DNA of 7,850 nucleotides from Pseudomonadota bacterium (lineage in GTDB: Bacteria > Pseudomonadota > Gammaproteobacteria > Xanthomonadales > Xanthomonadaceae), in the NCBI GenBank assembly GCA_023423855.1, contig JAFAEU010000312.1, positions 1-7,850 on the forward strand. Reading direction: 5' to 3'. Position 1 is the first letter of the stretch. The number at the start of each line of letters is the position of its first letter. Both the position numbers and the translations under genes were made by a program. The notes under the pieces are model-generated. The model did no database searches. It was not told the origin of the DNA and worked only from the letters and a program-made list of their open reading frames with translations. This document shows positions 1 to 6,381 of the stretch, in pieces.

Positions 1-904
1 GGTAGAGCGCGCCGGTGACGAGGCCGAGCCCGGCGGCACCATCGGCCCAGTGGCCGGGCAGTGCGCGCAGCAGCGCGACGAACGGGCCCGGCAGCTGTTC
101 GAACGACGACAGCCCCAGCGCGCCGAACATCGCCGCGACCGTCAGCGCGACGATCGTCGCCACCGCCGCCAGCGCGACGCGGCGCGGCGGCGGCGGCATC
201 TCGCCGCCCGCATCCGGCGCGCGCCGGTTGGCATAGGTGCTCACGTAGGCCAGCAGCACCACCGCGAGCATGCCGATCAACCCCGCCAGCGACAGCAGCA
301 GGGTCGGGTTGCGCTGCATGACCTCATGGGCCCCGGCGTATAGCAGCAGCGGCGACAGGCTCACCGCCAGGATCAGCGCGCACAGCTGCACCTGCACCAG
401 CAGCACGTTGCGCACGTAGGTGCCGACCATGCCCAGGGTGTCGCCCGAGAACGGCGACTTGCGCGGGCTTAGGTAATTGCTGTACTCGCGCAGGTGGCGG
501 ATCGGCTGGGTGCCGGGCGCGTCGCGTGCGTCGGCGTCGGTGTCGCCGTTGTGCGGCGCCAGCGTGCGGAAGGCGCCCTGGAAGCCGCGCCTGCGGATCA
601 GGCCCTGCAGGAAGCCGCCGATGTAGCCGCCGCCGGAGACGGTCGACTGGTAGTGGAAGCACTTGAGCAGGCCGTTGCGCGCCAGCGCCTGCAGCACGCC
701 CAGGCCGAAGGTCGCGCTGCGGATGCCGCCGCCCGACAGCGCCAGGCCCCAGGCCTCGACCCCGCCCGGATCGCCGCGCAGCCCGTCGCCGAGGATCACC
801 TTCAGTTCCGCGGCCCTGACCGAATCGACATCCGGCGGCGGCGCATCGCCCTCGCGGCCCCATCTCGCCTTCAGTGCCGGCGGCAGCATGTCCTGCAGTC
901 GCAC
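1..904 (-). CDS. Patatin-like phospholipase with membrane segments (C-terminus cut off)
   Basis: Predicted serine lipid acyl hydrolase of the patatin family, which cleaves acyl chains from phospholipids or related lipids with a Ser-Asp dyad. The 301 visible codons show the oxyanion-hole motif GGGIRS at residues 58-63 and the nucleophile elbow STVSGGGYIGG at 87-97, with Ser90 as likely nucleophile. The usual first Gly of GxSxG is Thr88 here. Residues 138-170 (LREYSNYLSP and the stretch after it) resemble the large bacterial patatin-like proteins that carry membrane helices. Three hydrophobic segments follow, at about 167-191, 200-222 and 242-266, so the protein is probably anchored in the inner membrane. 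The catalytic Asp (DGG/DGA) lies beyond the left edge. I chose the GTG at 904 because GGAGG sits six bases upstream; an in-frame ATG at 889 is the alternative. It diverges from the SGNH hydrolase across 137 bp. Family is secure; substrate is unknown. Confidence 0.9.
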   Translation of the reverse strand, partial: MRLQDMLPPALKARWGREGDAPPPDVDSVRAAELKVILGDGLRGDPGGVEAWGLALSGGGIRSATFGLGVLQALARNGLLKCFHYQSTVSGGGYIGGFLQGLIRRRGFQGAFRTLAPHNGDTDADARDAPGTQPIRHLREYSNYLSPRKSPFSGDTLGMVGTYVRNVLLVQVQLCALILAVSLSPLLLYAGAHEVMQRNPTLLLSLAGLIGMLAVVLLAYVSTYANRRAPDAGGEMPPPPRRVALAAVATIVALTVAAMFGALGLSSFEQLPGPFVALLRALPGHWADGAAGLGLVTGALY

Positions 905-917
905 CCTCGTCCTCCGT
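905..917 (-). promoter_or_regulatory. Ribosome binding site deciding the GTG start of the patatin-like gene
   Basis: Read on the minus strand this is ACGGAGGACGAGG directly before GTG at 904. The GGAGG core (915-911) is six bases from the GTG but 21 bases from the next in-frame ATG at 889. This favours the GTG and an N-terminus reading MRLQDMLPP. Confidence 0.6.
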
Positions 918-1041
918 GTGCGCGGCAGATCCCCCCCGGACCACTCTAGTCGAAACGCGGCACGGCGCGGTTCGCGGACGTGACCGCCATCGCCATCCGG
1001 ACACGTTGGGGTCGATAGGCTCGCTGCAGGAGGCACTCGCC

Positions 1042-1926
1042 ATGGCGCTCAAGCGCATCTACGACAACTGGACCCAGGTCAGGGCCGCGAGCGGCACGCC
1101 GCGATCGAAGCAGCGCCGCGACTGGCGCGAGTACCTGAAGCAGCGCCCGGCGATCGCCTACTGGGGCGATTCGTGGTTCAGCACGCCGCTGTACAAGAAC
1201 CTGTGCTGGAACAGTTTCGCGCGCATCGACGGCATGTCGATCCGCCTCGGCGGACCGGGGCTGACCGCCGCCGAGATGCTGACGCCGGCGGCTTGCCGCA
1301 ACCATGCCGAGCGCTTCGCGTCGCGCGAGTTCGACCTGCTGTGCCTGAGCATCGGCGGCAACGACTGCCTCGGCGACCGGCTGGCGAAGGTCTTCGCGGG
1401 CCAGGGCCGCATGGACGCCGACGACGCCTTCGAGGCCGTGGTCGAGCATGGCGTGTTCGAACGGCTGCTGGCGCGCTACGACCTGCTGCTGTCGTCGATG
1501 AAGACGGTCGGCGGGTCTTTCCGCGTCGTCGGCCACGGCTATGCGCCGCTGTCGCGCCACGCCATCGGCAAGGAGGGCGAGCTCACCGTGCGCAACCTCG
1601 GCCTGGCCGCGATGGTGATGGGCACGGTCGGCCCCTGGCTGTGGCCGGTGATGAAGCCCGTGCTCGCCAGCAAGGCCGAGGCCGAGCGCTTCGCCTGGCG
1701 CCTGCTGGTGGACGGCTTCCGCGACCAGGTGCTCGCGCCCAGCCGCGCGGCGTATCCGGGCCTGTTCTCGTACGCGGATTTCTCCGGCATCGGTTCGGTC
1801 GAGGACAAGGACTTCTGGTACGACGAGATCCATCCCACCGAAGCCGGCTTCGGATTGCTCGCCGGCGGCTTCAACACGATGATCCGCAACGCCCTGCCGG
1901 CGGCCAAGCGCGGTGCGGTGGGCTGA
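1042..1926 (+). CDS. SGNH/GDSL-type hydrolase family protein
   Basis: Predicted esterase or lipase-like hydrolase of the SGNH superfamily, 294 residues. The conserved blocks are all present and in order. Block I is GDSWF at 42-46 with nucleophile Ser44. Block II is GGPGLT at 70-75, where Gly70 or Gly73 would serve the oxyanion hole. Block III is IGGND at 104-108 with Asn107. Block V is DEIHP at 261-265, supplying Asp261 and His264. The ATG at 1042 has AGGAGG eight bases upstream (1028-1033); the open frame before it shows no family similarity. No signal peptide is visible, since the N-terminus is charged (MALKRIYDNW), so a cytoplasmic location is likely unless it is exported another way. A hydrophobic patch at about 190-213 (LGLAAMVMGTVGPWLWPVM) could be buried or membrane-touching. 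It is divergent from the patatin-like gene, which suggests a shared lipid or ester role, but the substrate cannot be read from the sequence. Confidence 0.88.
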   Translation: MALKRIYDNWTQVRAASGTPRSKQRRDWREYLKQRPAIAYWGDSWFSTPLYKNLCWNSFARIDGMSIRLGGPGLTAAEMLTPAACRNHAERFASREFDLLCLSIGGNDCLGDRLAKVFAGQGRMDADDAFEAVVEHGVFERLLARYDLLLSSMKTVGGSFRVVGHGYAPLSRHAIGKEGELTVRNLGLAAMVMGTVGPWLWPVMKPVLASKAEAERFAWRLLVDGFRDQVLAPSRAAYPGLFSYADFSGIGSVEDKDFWYDEIHPTEAGFGLLAGGFNTMIRNALPAAKRGAVG

Positions 1927-1928
1927 TC

Positions 1929-1951
1929 CCCTACGGCCTGCGAGCGTAGGG
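1929..1951 (+). terminator. Stem-loop after the SGNH hydrolase gene, possible terminator
   Basis: CCCTACG at 1929-1935 pairs perfectly with CGTAGGG at 1945-1951 around a 9-base loop, starting two bases after the TGA at 1924-1926. No T-run follows, so this is not a textbook intrinsic terminator. It may stop or stabilise the transcript before the next gene, which begins 71 bases later. Confidence 0.35.
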
Positions 1952-2021
1952 AGTGGCTTCAGGAAAAGCGCGTTATCGTGGCGCGTCCCCACATCGATGC
2001 GCCAAGCCAAGGAGGCCCGCC

Positions 2022-2411
2022 ATGATCCGTTCCAACCGCCATCCCGCCCTGCCCCTCTCGCTGCTGTCGGCATCGCTGGTGCTGCTGCTGGGCGCCTGCG
2101 CGCCGAAGTCCGAATCGTCGCCGGTCGCGGCACCAGCGGCGCCCGCGGATGCCGCCGCGACGCCTGCCGTGGAACCGGCGACCACCGTCGACGCCGGCGA
2201 AGCGCCGAGGACCTGCAATGCCGATGCCGTACAGGCGCTGGTTGGCCAGGAGGCCACCGAAGCGGTGGTCGCGCAGGCCACCGCCGACAGCGGCTCGGCC
2301 AGCATGCGCGTGCTCAAGCCGGGCCAGGCGGCGACGATGGACTTCCGCCAGGATCGCCTGAACATCCTCACCGACGACGCCGGCGTGATCGAGCAGCTCA
2401 GCTGCGGCTGA
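2022..2411 (+). CDS. I78-family peptidase inhibitor lipoprotein
   Basis: Predicted secreted lipoprotein with a C-terminal domain of the I78 peptidase-inhibitor family, whose known members inhibit serine proteases such as elastase; 129 residues. Residues 1-25 form a lipoprotein signal peptide (positive start, LLSASLVLLLGA) ending at lipid-modified Cys26. Ala27 follows rather than Asp, so outer-membrane sorting is expected. Residues 27-62 are a Pro/Ala-rich linker. The inhibitor domain runs from Cys65 to Cys128, which probably form the disulfide, and carries the family signature MRVLKPGQAATMDFRQDRLN followed by ILTDDAGVI and a terminal CG. The ATG at 2022 is preceded by AAGGAGG (2009-2015) with six bases of spacing. 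It lies 95 bp after the SGNH gene on the same strand, with a stem-loop between them, so it is probably a separate transcript. The target protease is unknown; self-protection of the periplasm is one guess. Confidence 0.85.
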   Translation: MIRSNRHPALPLSLLSASLVLLLGACAPKSESSPVAAPAAPADAAATPAVEPATTVDAGEAPRTCNADAVQALVGQEATEAVVAQATADSGSASMRVLKPGQAATMDFRQDRLNILTDDAGVIEQLSCG

Positions 2412-2511
2412 TTGTTTCGTCGCCACGACCGCACGCCGGCGTTCGGCCTGGCGTTGCGGCGCCGCTGGCAAGGGCGCCGCATCCTGCGCCATGCAGGGCC
2501 CGCCCCGATAT

Positions 2512-2558
2512 CACTCCCGACGTCATCCCGGCGTTCGCCGGGGCGACGACCCGGAGTG
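2512..2558. repeat. CGTCATCCC-family palindrome between convergent genes
   Basis: The core 2521-2548 is CGTCATCCCGGCG, a TT loop and CGCCGGGGCGACG: a 13-bp stem with one A-C mismatch and one G-U wobble. An outer stem CACTCC (2512-2517) with GGAGTG (2553-2558) lengthens the hairpin. It sits between the 3' ends of the I78 lipoprotein (+) and the small lipoprotein (-), where it could act as a bidirectional transcription barrier. It belongs to the same family as 4308-4335 and 5899-5973. Confidence 0.75.
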
Positions 2559-2583
2559 CGGCGAGCACGCAGCAGAGGGACCG

Positions 2584-2820
2584 TCAATCGTCCTTCGGCT
2601 TGCGGCTGAAATCGATCGGCTTGTCGCTGGACTTGCGTTCGGTGCTCCAGGTCGCCTCGGCCTTGCGCTCGCAGTCGGCCGAGACCGGCTCGCCGGGGCG
2701 ATCGGCGCGGCTCGCGCAGGCCGGGTTGGCGTCGACGGCGGCATTGGTGTCGCGATAGTCGTGGCTGGCGCAGCCGGTGGCCAGCGCCGCGACCAGCAGC
2801 ATTGCTGTCGGCATCCGCAT
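2584..2820 (-). CDS. Small cysteine-containing lipoprotein of unknown function
   Basis: A 78-residue predicted lipoprotein that I do not recognise. Residues 1-16 are a short hydrophobic signal (MRMPTAMLLVAALATG) ending at Cys17, giving the lipobox ATGC with Leu at -4. The mature part is hydrophilic and charged and carries two more cysteines, Cys35 and Cys50, which could form a disulfide. The tail is rich in Lys and Asp (residues 65-78). The ATG at 2820 is favoured because AGGAG (2833-2829) lies eight bases upstream; the ATG two codons later would sit 14 bases away. It is 88 bp downstream of the MFS gene on the same strand, so co-transcription is possible but not shown. Reality as a gene is supported by the combination of a good ribosome site, signal peptide and lipobox. 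No function can be assigned. Confidence 0.72.
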   Translation of the reverse strand: MRMPTAMLLVAALATGCASHDYRDTNAAVDANPACASRADRPGEPVSADCERKAEATWSTERKSSDKPIDFSRKPKDD

Positions 2821-2908
2821 TCCCGTGTCTCCTCTCGTCGGTGGGAGGCATCGTCGCGCGGTTACGCCCGCCGCGGCAGTGGCGTCCGTCACACCGCGGC
2901 ATGCGCGT

Positions 2909-4159
2909 TCAGCCGGGATCGGTCACCGCCGCGATCTTCTCCGCCTTCGGCGCGTAGCGCCACGCGATCGCCACCGCCACCGCCAGCAGCAGCGCCGCCA
3001 GCATCCACGGCGCGCCCGGGAACTCGACCGGCGCCCGCTCGCTGATGAACAGCCCGAACACGCTCGCGAACGCGATCGGCGCGAGGATGCCCGCCACCGA
3101 CACCAGGCTCATCAACGCGCCCTGGATGCGCCCCTGCATGTCCACGTCCACCTGGCGCGTGATCAGCGCCTGGCTCGCGGGCGCCGCGATCGCCCACAGC
3201 GCGCTGACCGGCAGGCCCAGCAGGAAGATCCAGCCCTGCGGCGCGAAGGCGTAGACGACGAAACCGGCCACGCCGCAGGCCAGGCCGAAGATCAGCGCGC
3301 GCCGCTCGCCCAGCGCCTTCACCGTGCGCCCGACCACCGCGACGTTGACGATCACGCTGCACACGCCGACCAGGAACAGCACCCAGCCCACCTGCCACGG
3401 CCCCCACCCATAGCGCACGTCGGCGAACAGCACGAACACGCTCGGATACACGTAGTGCGCGAGGTTGGCGATGAACACCACCGCGGCCAGCCCGATGATG
3501 CCGGGGTAGCGGCCGATCAGCGTGATCGCCGCATGCGGCCGCGCCGCCGACCAGTCGAAGCGCTTCGCGCGCGAGGCCGGCGCCAGCGATTCGGGCAGCA
3601 CGAACAGCCCGTAGCAGAAGTTCAGCAGCGCCAGCCCCGCCGCGAACCAGAACGGCAGGCGCAGGTCGACCTCGCCCAGCCAGCCGCCGAGCACCGGCCC
3701 GATGGTGAAGCCCACGCCGAACGCGGCGCCGATCAGGCCGTAGCTCTTCGCGCGCTGCTCGGGCGGCGTGATGTCGGCCACGTAGGCGTTCGCGGTGGTG
3801 AAGCTGGCCGAGAACACGCCCGAGAACACGCGCGCGAGCAGCAGCCACCACAGCGTCGGCGCCAGCGCCATGATCACGAAGTCGATCCCGAGGCCCAGGC
3901 AGGAGAGCAGGATCACCGGCCGCCGGCCGTAGCGGTCCGACAGCGCGCCCTGGATCGGCGAACTGAGGAACTGGATCGCCGCGAACACGGTGCCGAACAC
4001 GCCGATCCACAGCGCCGCCGTCGCCGTGCTGCCGGTGAACTCCTCGACCAGATGCGGCAGCACCGGGATGATCAGCCCGAACGCCAGCACGTCGATCAGC
4101 ACGACGAGGAAGATGAAGACCAGCGCAGCCTTGCGCCGGGAAGCCGTGGGTTCGCTCAC
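2909..4159 (-). CDS. TCR/Tet-type MFS transporter (DHA1 drug:H+ antiporter family)
   Basis: Predicted inner-membrane proton-driven exporter of the major facilitator superfamily, 416 residues with about 12 hydrophobic helices and a central cytoplasmic loop near 191-216. Resemblance to TetA-type proteins is strong along the length. TM1 is [15 protein letters not shown] with Asp23. Motif A is [14 protein letters not shown] at 71-84. [16 protein letters not shown] lies at 126-141, motif C is [13 protein letters not shown] at 149-161, and the C-half marker [18 protein letters not shown] lies at 335-352. The start is GTG at 4159; an in-frame stop follows ten codons upstream, and no clear Shine-Dalgarno is visible. 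No TetR-type repressor is divergent to it, as would be usual for true tetracycline-resistance genes. It is probably a chromosomal multidrug or metabolite exporter of unknown substrate, and tetracycline resistance should not be assumed. Confidence 0.9.
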   Translation of the reverse strand: MSEPTASRRKAALVFIFLVVLIDVLAFGLIIPVLPHLVEEFTGSTATAALWIGVFGTVFAAIQFLSSPIQGALSDRYGRRPVILLSCLGLGIDFVIMALAPTLWWLLLARVFSGVFSASFTTANAYVADITPPEQRAKSYGLIGAAFGVGFTIGPVLGGWLGEVDLRLPFWFAAGLALLNFCYGLFVLPESLAPASRAKRFDWSAARPHAAITLIGRYPGIIGLAAVVFIANLAHYVYPSVFVLFADVRYGWGPWQVGWVLFLVGVCSVIVNVAVVGRTVKALGERRALIFGLACGVAGFVVYAFAPQGWIFLLGLPVSALWAIAAPASQALITRQVDVDMQGRIQGALMSLVSVAGILAPIAFASVFGLFISERAPVEFPGAPWMLAALLLAVAVAIAWRYAPKAEKIAAVTDPG

Positions 4160-4188
4160 GCGGGCGCGCCATGGGGACGAAACCGCGC

Positions 4189-4194
4189 ATTATC
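4189..4194 (-). promoter_or_regulatory. Candidate -10 box for the MFS gene
   Basis: On the minus strand this reads GATAAT, one base from the sigma-70 -10 consensus, and lies 29 bases before the GTG start in an otherwise G/C-rich stretch. The -35 region about 17 bases upstream (GCTTCC) is poor. This would give a short leader of roughly 20 bases. Confidence 0.3.
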
Positions 4195-4307
4195 CGCGAA
4201 TTCGAGGCGCTGGAAGCGGGTAATCGCAGCCCCAAGGCCGGGACGCGCGAAGTGAACCTCAGCAACCCGCGCCAATTGCATGGGAATCATCACCCCTGCA
4301 CAGGAAC

Positions 4308-4335
4308 CGTCATCCCTGCGTTCGCAGGGATGACG
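4308..4335. repeat. Perfect CGTCATCCC-family palindrome
   Basis: CGTCATCCCTGCG (4308-4320) and CGCAGGGATGACG (4323-4335) form a perfect 13-bp stem around TT. It is a single hairpin unit, located upstream of the MFS gene and downstream of the transglycosylase gene, both on the minus strand. The same unit appears, with different bases at one stem position, at 2521-2548 and twice in 5899-5973. Confidence 0.85.
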
Positions 4336-4451
4336 ATGCGGGGGATATCCCTGCCGACCTCATCCGAACGCAGGCGGGGCTCTGATGAACCAAGGCCTGC
4401 GCTCATCGAGCGTCGTTGCGGTTCGCAGCCTTACCCCGATCCATGTCCATG

Positions 4452-4506
4452 CCGCTGTCGCGCACCGGGGGGGTTGGAGTCCCTATGCCACCTCGCGCGA
4501 CAGCGG
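4452..4506 (-). repeat. Perfect 12-bp inverted repeat after the transglycosylase stop
   Basis: CCGCTGTCGCGC (4452-4463) and GCGCGACAGCGG (4495-4506) are exact reverse complements separated by 31 bases that include a run of seven G (4467-4473). On the minus strand the structure begins four bases after the transglycosylase TGA (4513-4511), so it would form in the 3' end of that mRNA. There is no T-run after it. It may be a transcript-stabilising hairpin or terminator, or the ends of a small element. Confidence 0.55.
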
Positions 4507-4510
4507 GCCG

Positions 4511-5746
4511 TCACTTTGCCTCGCGCAGCGCGTCGAGGATCTTCGTGCCGGCGCGGCCGTCGGCCGGCGACAGGCCCAGCCGCTGCTGCTCGGCCTGGAT
4601 CGCGCGGCGGGTGGCCGTGCCGATCATGCCGTCGACCTCGCCGATGGCGTGGCCGCGCGCGAGCAGCAGCGTCTGCAGTTCGCGCCGCTGCGCGCGCGAC
4701 AGGCCGGGATCGTCGGTCGGCCATACCACCGCCAGCCCGGCGCCGCCGCGCAGGCGGTCGGCCAGCGTGGCGATCGCCAGCGCGTAGCTTTCGGCGGCGT
4801 TGTAGGAATAGATCGCGTCGTAGTTGCGGAACACGAGGAAGGCCGGCCCGTTGCGCCCCGCCGGCAGCAGGACCGCGCTGCGCGCATCCGAGGGCGCGAT
4901 CGCACTACCGTCGACGCGGACCACGCCGCGCGCCACCCAGTCCGACAGCGGGCGGCGGCTGGTGCGCCCCGCCAGCGAAGTGTCGAAGCCCGCCGGCAAC
5001 TTGACTTCGTAGCCCCACGGCCGCCCGGTCTGCCAGCCGGAACGCTTGAGGTAGTTGGCAGTCGACGCCAGCGCGTCCGGGATGCTGGTGACGAGGTCGC
5101 GACGGCCGTCGCCGTCGCCGTCGACCGCGATCCGCGCATAGGTCGTCGGCATGAACTGCGTGTGCCCGAAGGCGCCGGCCCAGGAGCCGGTGATCGCCGG
5201 ATCGCGCAGGTCGCCGTCGTGCAGCAGTTTCAGTGTCGCCAGGAACTCGCCGCGGAAGAATTCCTGGCGGCGGCCGAAGCACGACAGCATCGACAGCGAC
5301 TGCAGCAACGGGCGCTTGCCGGACACGCGCCCGTAGTTGCTCTCCACGCCCCACACCGCGACGATCGTTTCCGCATCGACGCCGTACTGCGCCGACACGC
5401 GCGCCAGCAGGTCGCGATGCGTCTCTAGCATCGCCCGGCCGTCGGCCACGCGCTCGTCGTCGACCAGCCCGGCGAGGTAGTCCCAGATCGGCGTGGTGAA
5501 CTCGGGCTGTGCGTCGAGCAGGTCGAGCACGCTGCGGTCGGCGGTCACGCCGGCCATGAAGCGGTCGAACGCCTCCGCCGGGATGCCGCGCGCGGCGGCC
5601 TGCGGCTTGAGCCGGTTCGCGACGCAGGCGTCGTACTGGGGGTCCTGCGCCGGCGCCTGTTTCGGCGGCGGATCGGCAGTCACCTGCGCATCCACCGGCA
5701 GGACCGGCAGCACGCACAGCAGGGCGAAGGCGGCGAAGCGGGACAT
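4511..5746 (-). CDS. Lytic murein transglycosylase, MltB type, with peptidoglycan-binding domain
   Basis: Predicted periplasmic peptidoglycan lyase that cleaves the MurNAc-GlcNAc bond with formation of 1,6-anhydro-MurNAc; 411 residues. Residues 1-20 look like a signal peptide (MSRFAAFALLCVLPVLPVDA) with no lipobox Cys, so it should be soluble rather than lipid-anchored like E. coli MltB. The SLT_2-type catalytic domain spans about 36-335, with catalytic Glu135 in VWGVESNYG, GSWAGAFGHTQFMPTTY at 187-203, an EF-hand-like DGDGDG at 209-214, and RNYDAIYSYNAAESYA at 307-322. Residues 348-410 match a PG_binding_1 domain (LQTLLLARGHAIGEVDG, GTATRRAI). The start at 5746 is chosen because the signal peptide begins there and AGAAG lies six bases upstream; an extension to 5869 reads as non-protein-like. 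This domain order resembles the Pseudomonas SltB group more than E. coli MltB. Confidence 0.93.
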   Translation of the reverse strand: MSRFAAFALLCVLPVLPVDAQVTADPPPKQAPAQDPQYDACVANRLKPQAAARGIPAEAFDRFMAGVTADRSVLDLLDAQPEFTTPIWDYLAGLVDDERVADGRAMLETHRDLLARVSAQYGVDAETIVAVWGVESNYGRVSGKRPLLQSLSMLSCFGRRQEFFRGEFLATLKLLHDGDLRDPAITGSWAGAFGHTQFMPTTYARIAVDGDGDGRRDLVTSIPDALASTANYLKRSGWQTGRPWGYEVKLPAGFDTSLAGRTSRRPLSDWVARGVVRVDGSAIAPSDARSAVLLPAGRNGPAFLVFRNYDAIYSYNAAESYALAIATLADRLRGGAGLAVVWPTDDPGLSRAQRRELQTLLLARGHAIGEVDGMIGTATRRAIQAEQQRLGLSPADGRAGTKILDALREAK

Positions 5747-5898
5747 CGTGGACTTCTGTTCTTGCGGATCCGCGCAGCATATCGCCGCACGCCCGGGGAG
5801 CACCGTTGAAACGGGTGGGTGTTGCGGTGCGTTCATGCGATTGAACGGCTGGTCATCGGTGCCCCCCATCTGTCAGAAGACAACGGGCGCCAAACTAT

Positions 5899-5973
5899 CG
5901 TCATCCCAGCGAACGCTGGGATCCATTTGGCTCTACGCAAAGACGCTGGATCCCCGCCTTCGCGGGGATGACG
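5899..5973. repeat. Composite inverted pair of CGTCATCCC hairpin units
   Basis: Two 27-base copies lie in inverted orientation, at 5899-5925 and 5947-5973 (reverse complement), separated by 21 bases. They agree at 24 of 27 positions. Each copy folds on its own (ATCCCAGCG around AA with CGCTGGGAT; ATCCCCGC around CTTC with GCGGGGAT), and the two copies can also pair with each other. The outer ends are CGTCATCCC and GGGATGACG, and both copies carry GGATCC at the inner side. It lies 24 bp after the ychJ stop, upstream of the transglycosylase gene. The layout is BIME-like or that of a small non-autonomous element. Confidence 0.8.
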
Positions 5974-5997
5974 GCTGAACCGCCCTGCCCGCCTCAC

Positions 5998-6381
5998 TCA
6001 GCCCTGGATCGCGTCGAGGTAGAACCAGTGCCCGTCCTCGCGCACGAACCGGCTGTGCTCGCGCATGCGCACCACGCTGCCGCCGCCGACGCGGTAGCGC
6101 GCCACGAACTCGACCTCGGCGGTGTCGTCGCCGGTGGCGGCGTGGCGCAGCACGTCGAGCTTCAGCCACGTCGGCCGCTGCGCCTTCGGCCCGTCGAACG
6201 CCAGTTCCGCCGGCCGCGTCGACGGATGCCAGCTGCGCAGCAGGTAGCCCGCGTCCTCGCGCACGTAGGCCGTGTAACGCGAGCGCATCAGCGCCTCGGC
6301 GTCACGCGCCGGCGCGCCGGCGTGCAGCGAACCGCAGCAGTCGGCGTAGTCGCGGCCGTGGCCGCAGGGACAGGCCGCCAT
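5998..6381 (-). CDS. ychJ: YchJ-family protein with SEC-C zinc-binding motif
   Basis: YchJ/UPF0225-family protein of 127 residues; the molecular role of the family is not settled. The N-terminus is a SEC-C-type metal site, [17 protein letters not shown] at 4-20, where Cys4, Cys6, Cys15 and Cys16 or His20 are likely zinc ligands. The rest is the NTF2-like part with family hallmarks [13 protein letters not shown] at 28-40, RSWHPSTRP at 49-57 and the ending [10 protein letters not shown] at 118-127. Length fits the family. The start ATG overlaps the folE stop by one base (TGATG, minus strand 6383-6379). No strong ribosome site of its own is visible, so translation is probably coupled to folE. 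The longer open frame reaching 6837 is only a shadow of folE. Confidence 0.92.
   Translation of the reverse strand: MAACPCGHGRDYADCCGSLHAGAPARDAEALMRSRYTAYVREDAGYLLRSWHPSTRPAELAFDGPKAQRPTWLKLDVLRHAATGDDTAEVEFVARYRVGGGSVVRMREHSRFVREDGHWFYLDAIQG

Larger units (their letters stand above)
4160..4510. other. Intergenic region between the MFS gene and the transglycosylase gene
   Basis: These 351 bases hold no convincing gene. From left to right I see: a candidate promoter for the MFS gene (4189-4194); the CGTCATCCC palindrome 4308-4335; a perfect 10-bp palindrome GGGATATCCC at 4342-4351; a 7-bp inverted repeat CGCAGGC (4369-4375) / GCCTGCG (4395-4401); and a 12-bp inverted repeat at 4452-4506. Open frames crossing it lack a ribosome site and a recognisable product. 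Its density of small inverted repeats suggests repeat-derived DNA. Confidence 0.55.

Noticed and set aside
946..2133. Long open frame on the minus strand opposite the SGNH hydrolase
   Set aside because: It is Arg/Ala/Gly-rich with no motifs, and lies antisense to a gene with all SGNH blocks and a strong ribosome site. High GC makes such shadows common.
2909..4159. Calling the MFS gene a tetracycline-resistance determinant
   Set aside because: Family resemblance alone does not give substrate. There is no TetR neighbour and no mobile element, so it looks like a resident chromosomal exporter.
2777..4255. Long plus-strand open frame opposite the MFS gene
   Set aside because: Composition is dominated by Arg, His, Gln and Asp without hydrophobic order, typical of an antisense shadow. 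The minus strand encodes a clear transporter.
4467..4494. tRNA-like T-arm (GGTTGGAGTCCC) and CCACC near the transglycosylase stop
   Set aside because: The loop lacks the TTC of a real T-loop, the stem mispairs, and no acceptor, D or anticodon arms can be found upstream.
4385..4510. Small plus-strand frame starting at ATG 4385
   Set aside because: No ribosome site precedes it, it runs on antisense into the transglycosylase gene, and the peptide has no recognisable features.
5747..5869. N-terminal extension of the transglycosylase to an ATG at 5869
   Set aside because: It would bury the signal peptide 41 residues inside the protein, and the extension has no protein-like features. The ATG at 5746 starts directly at the signal peptide.
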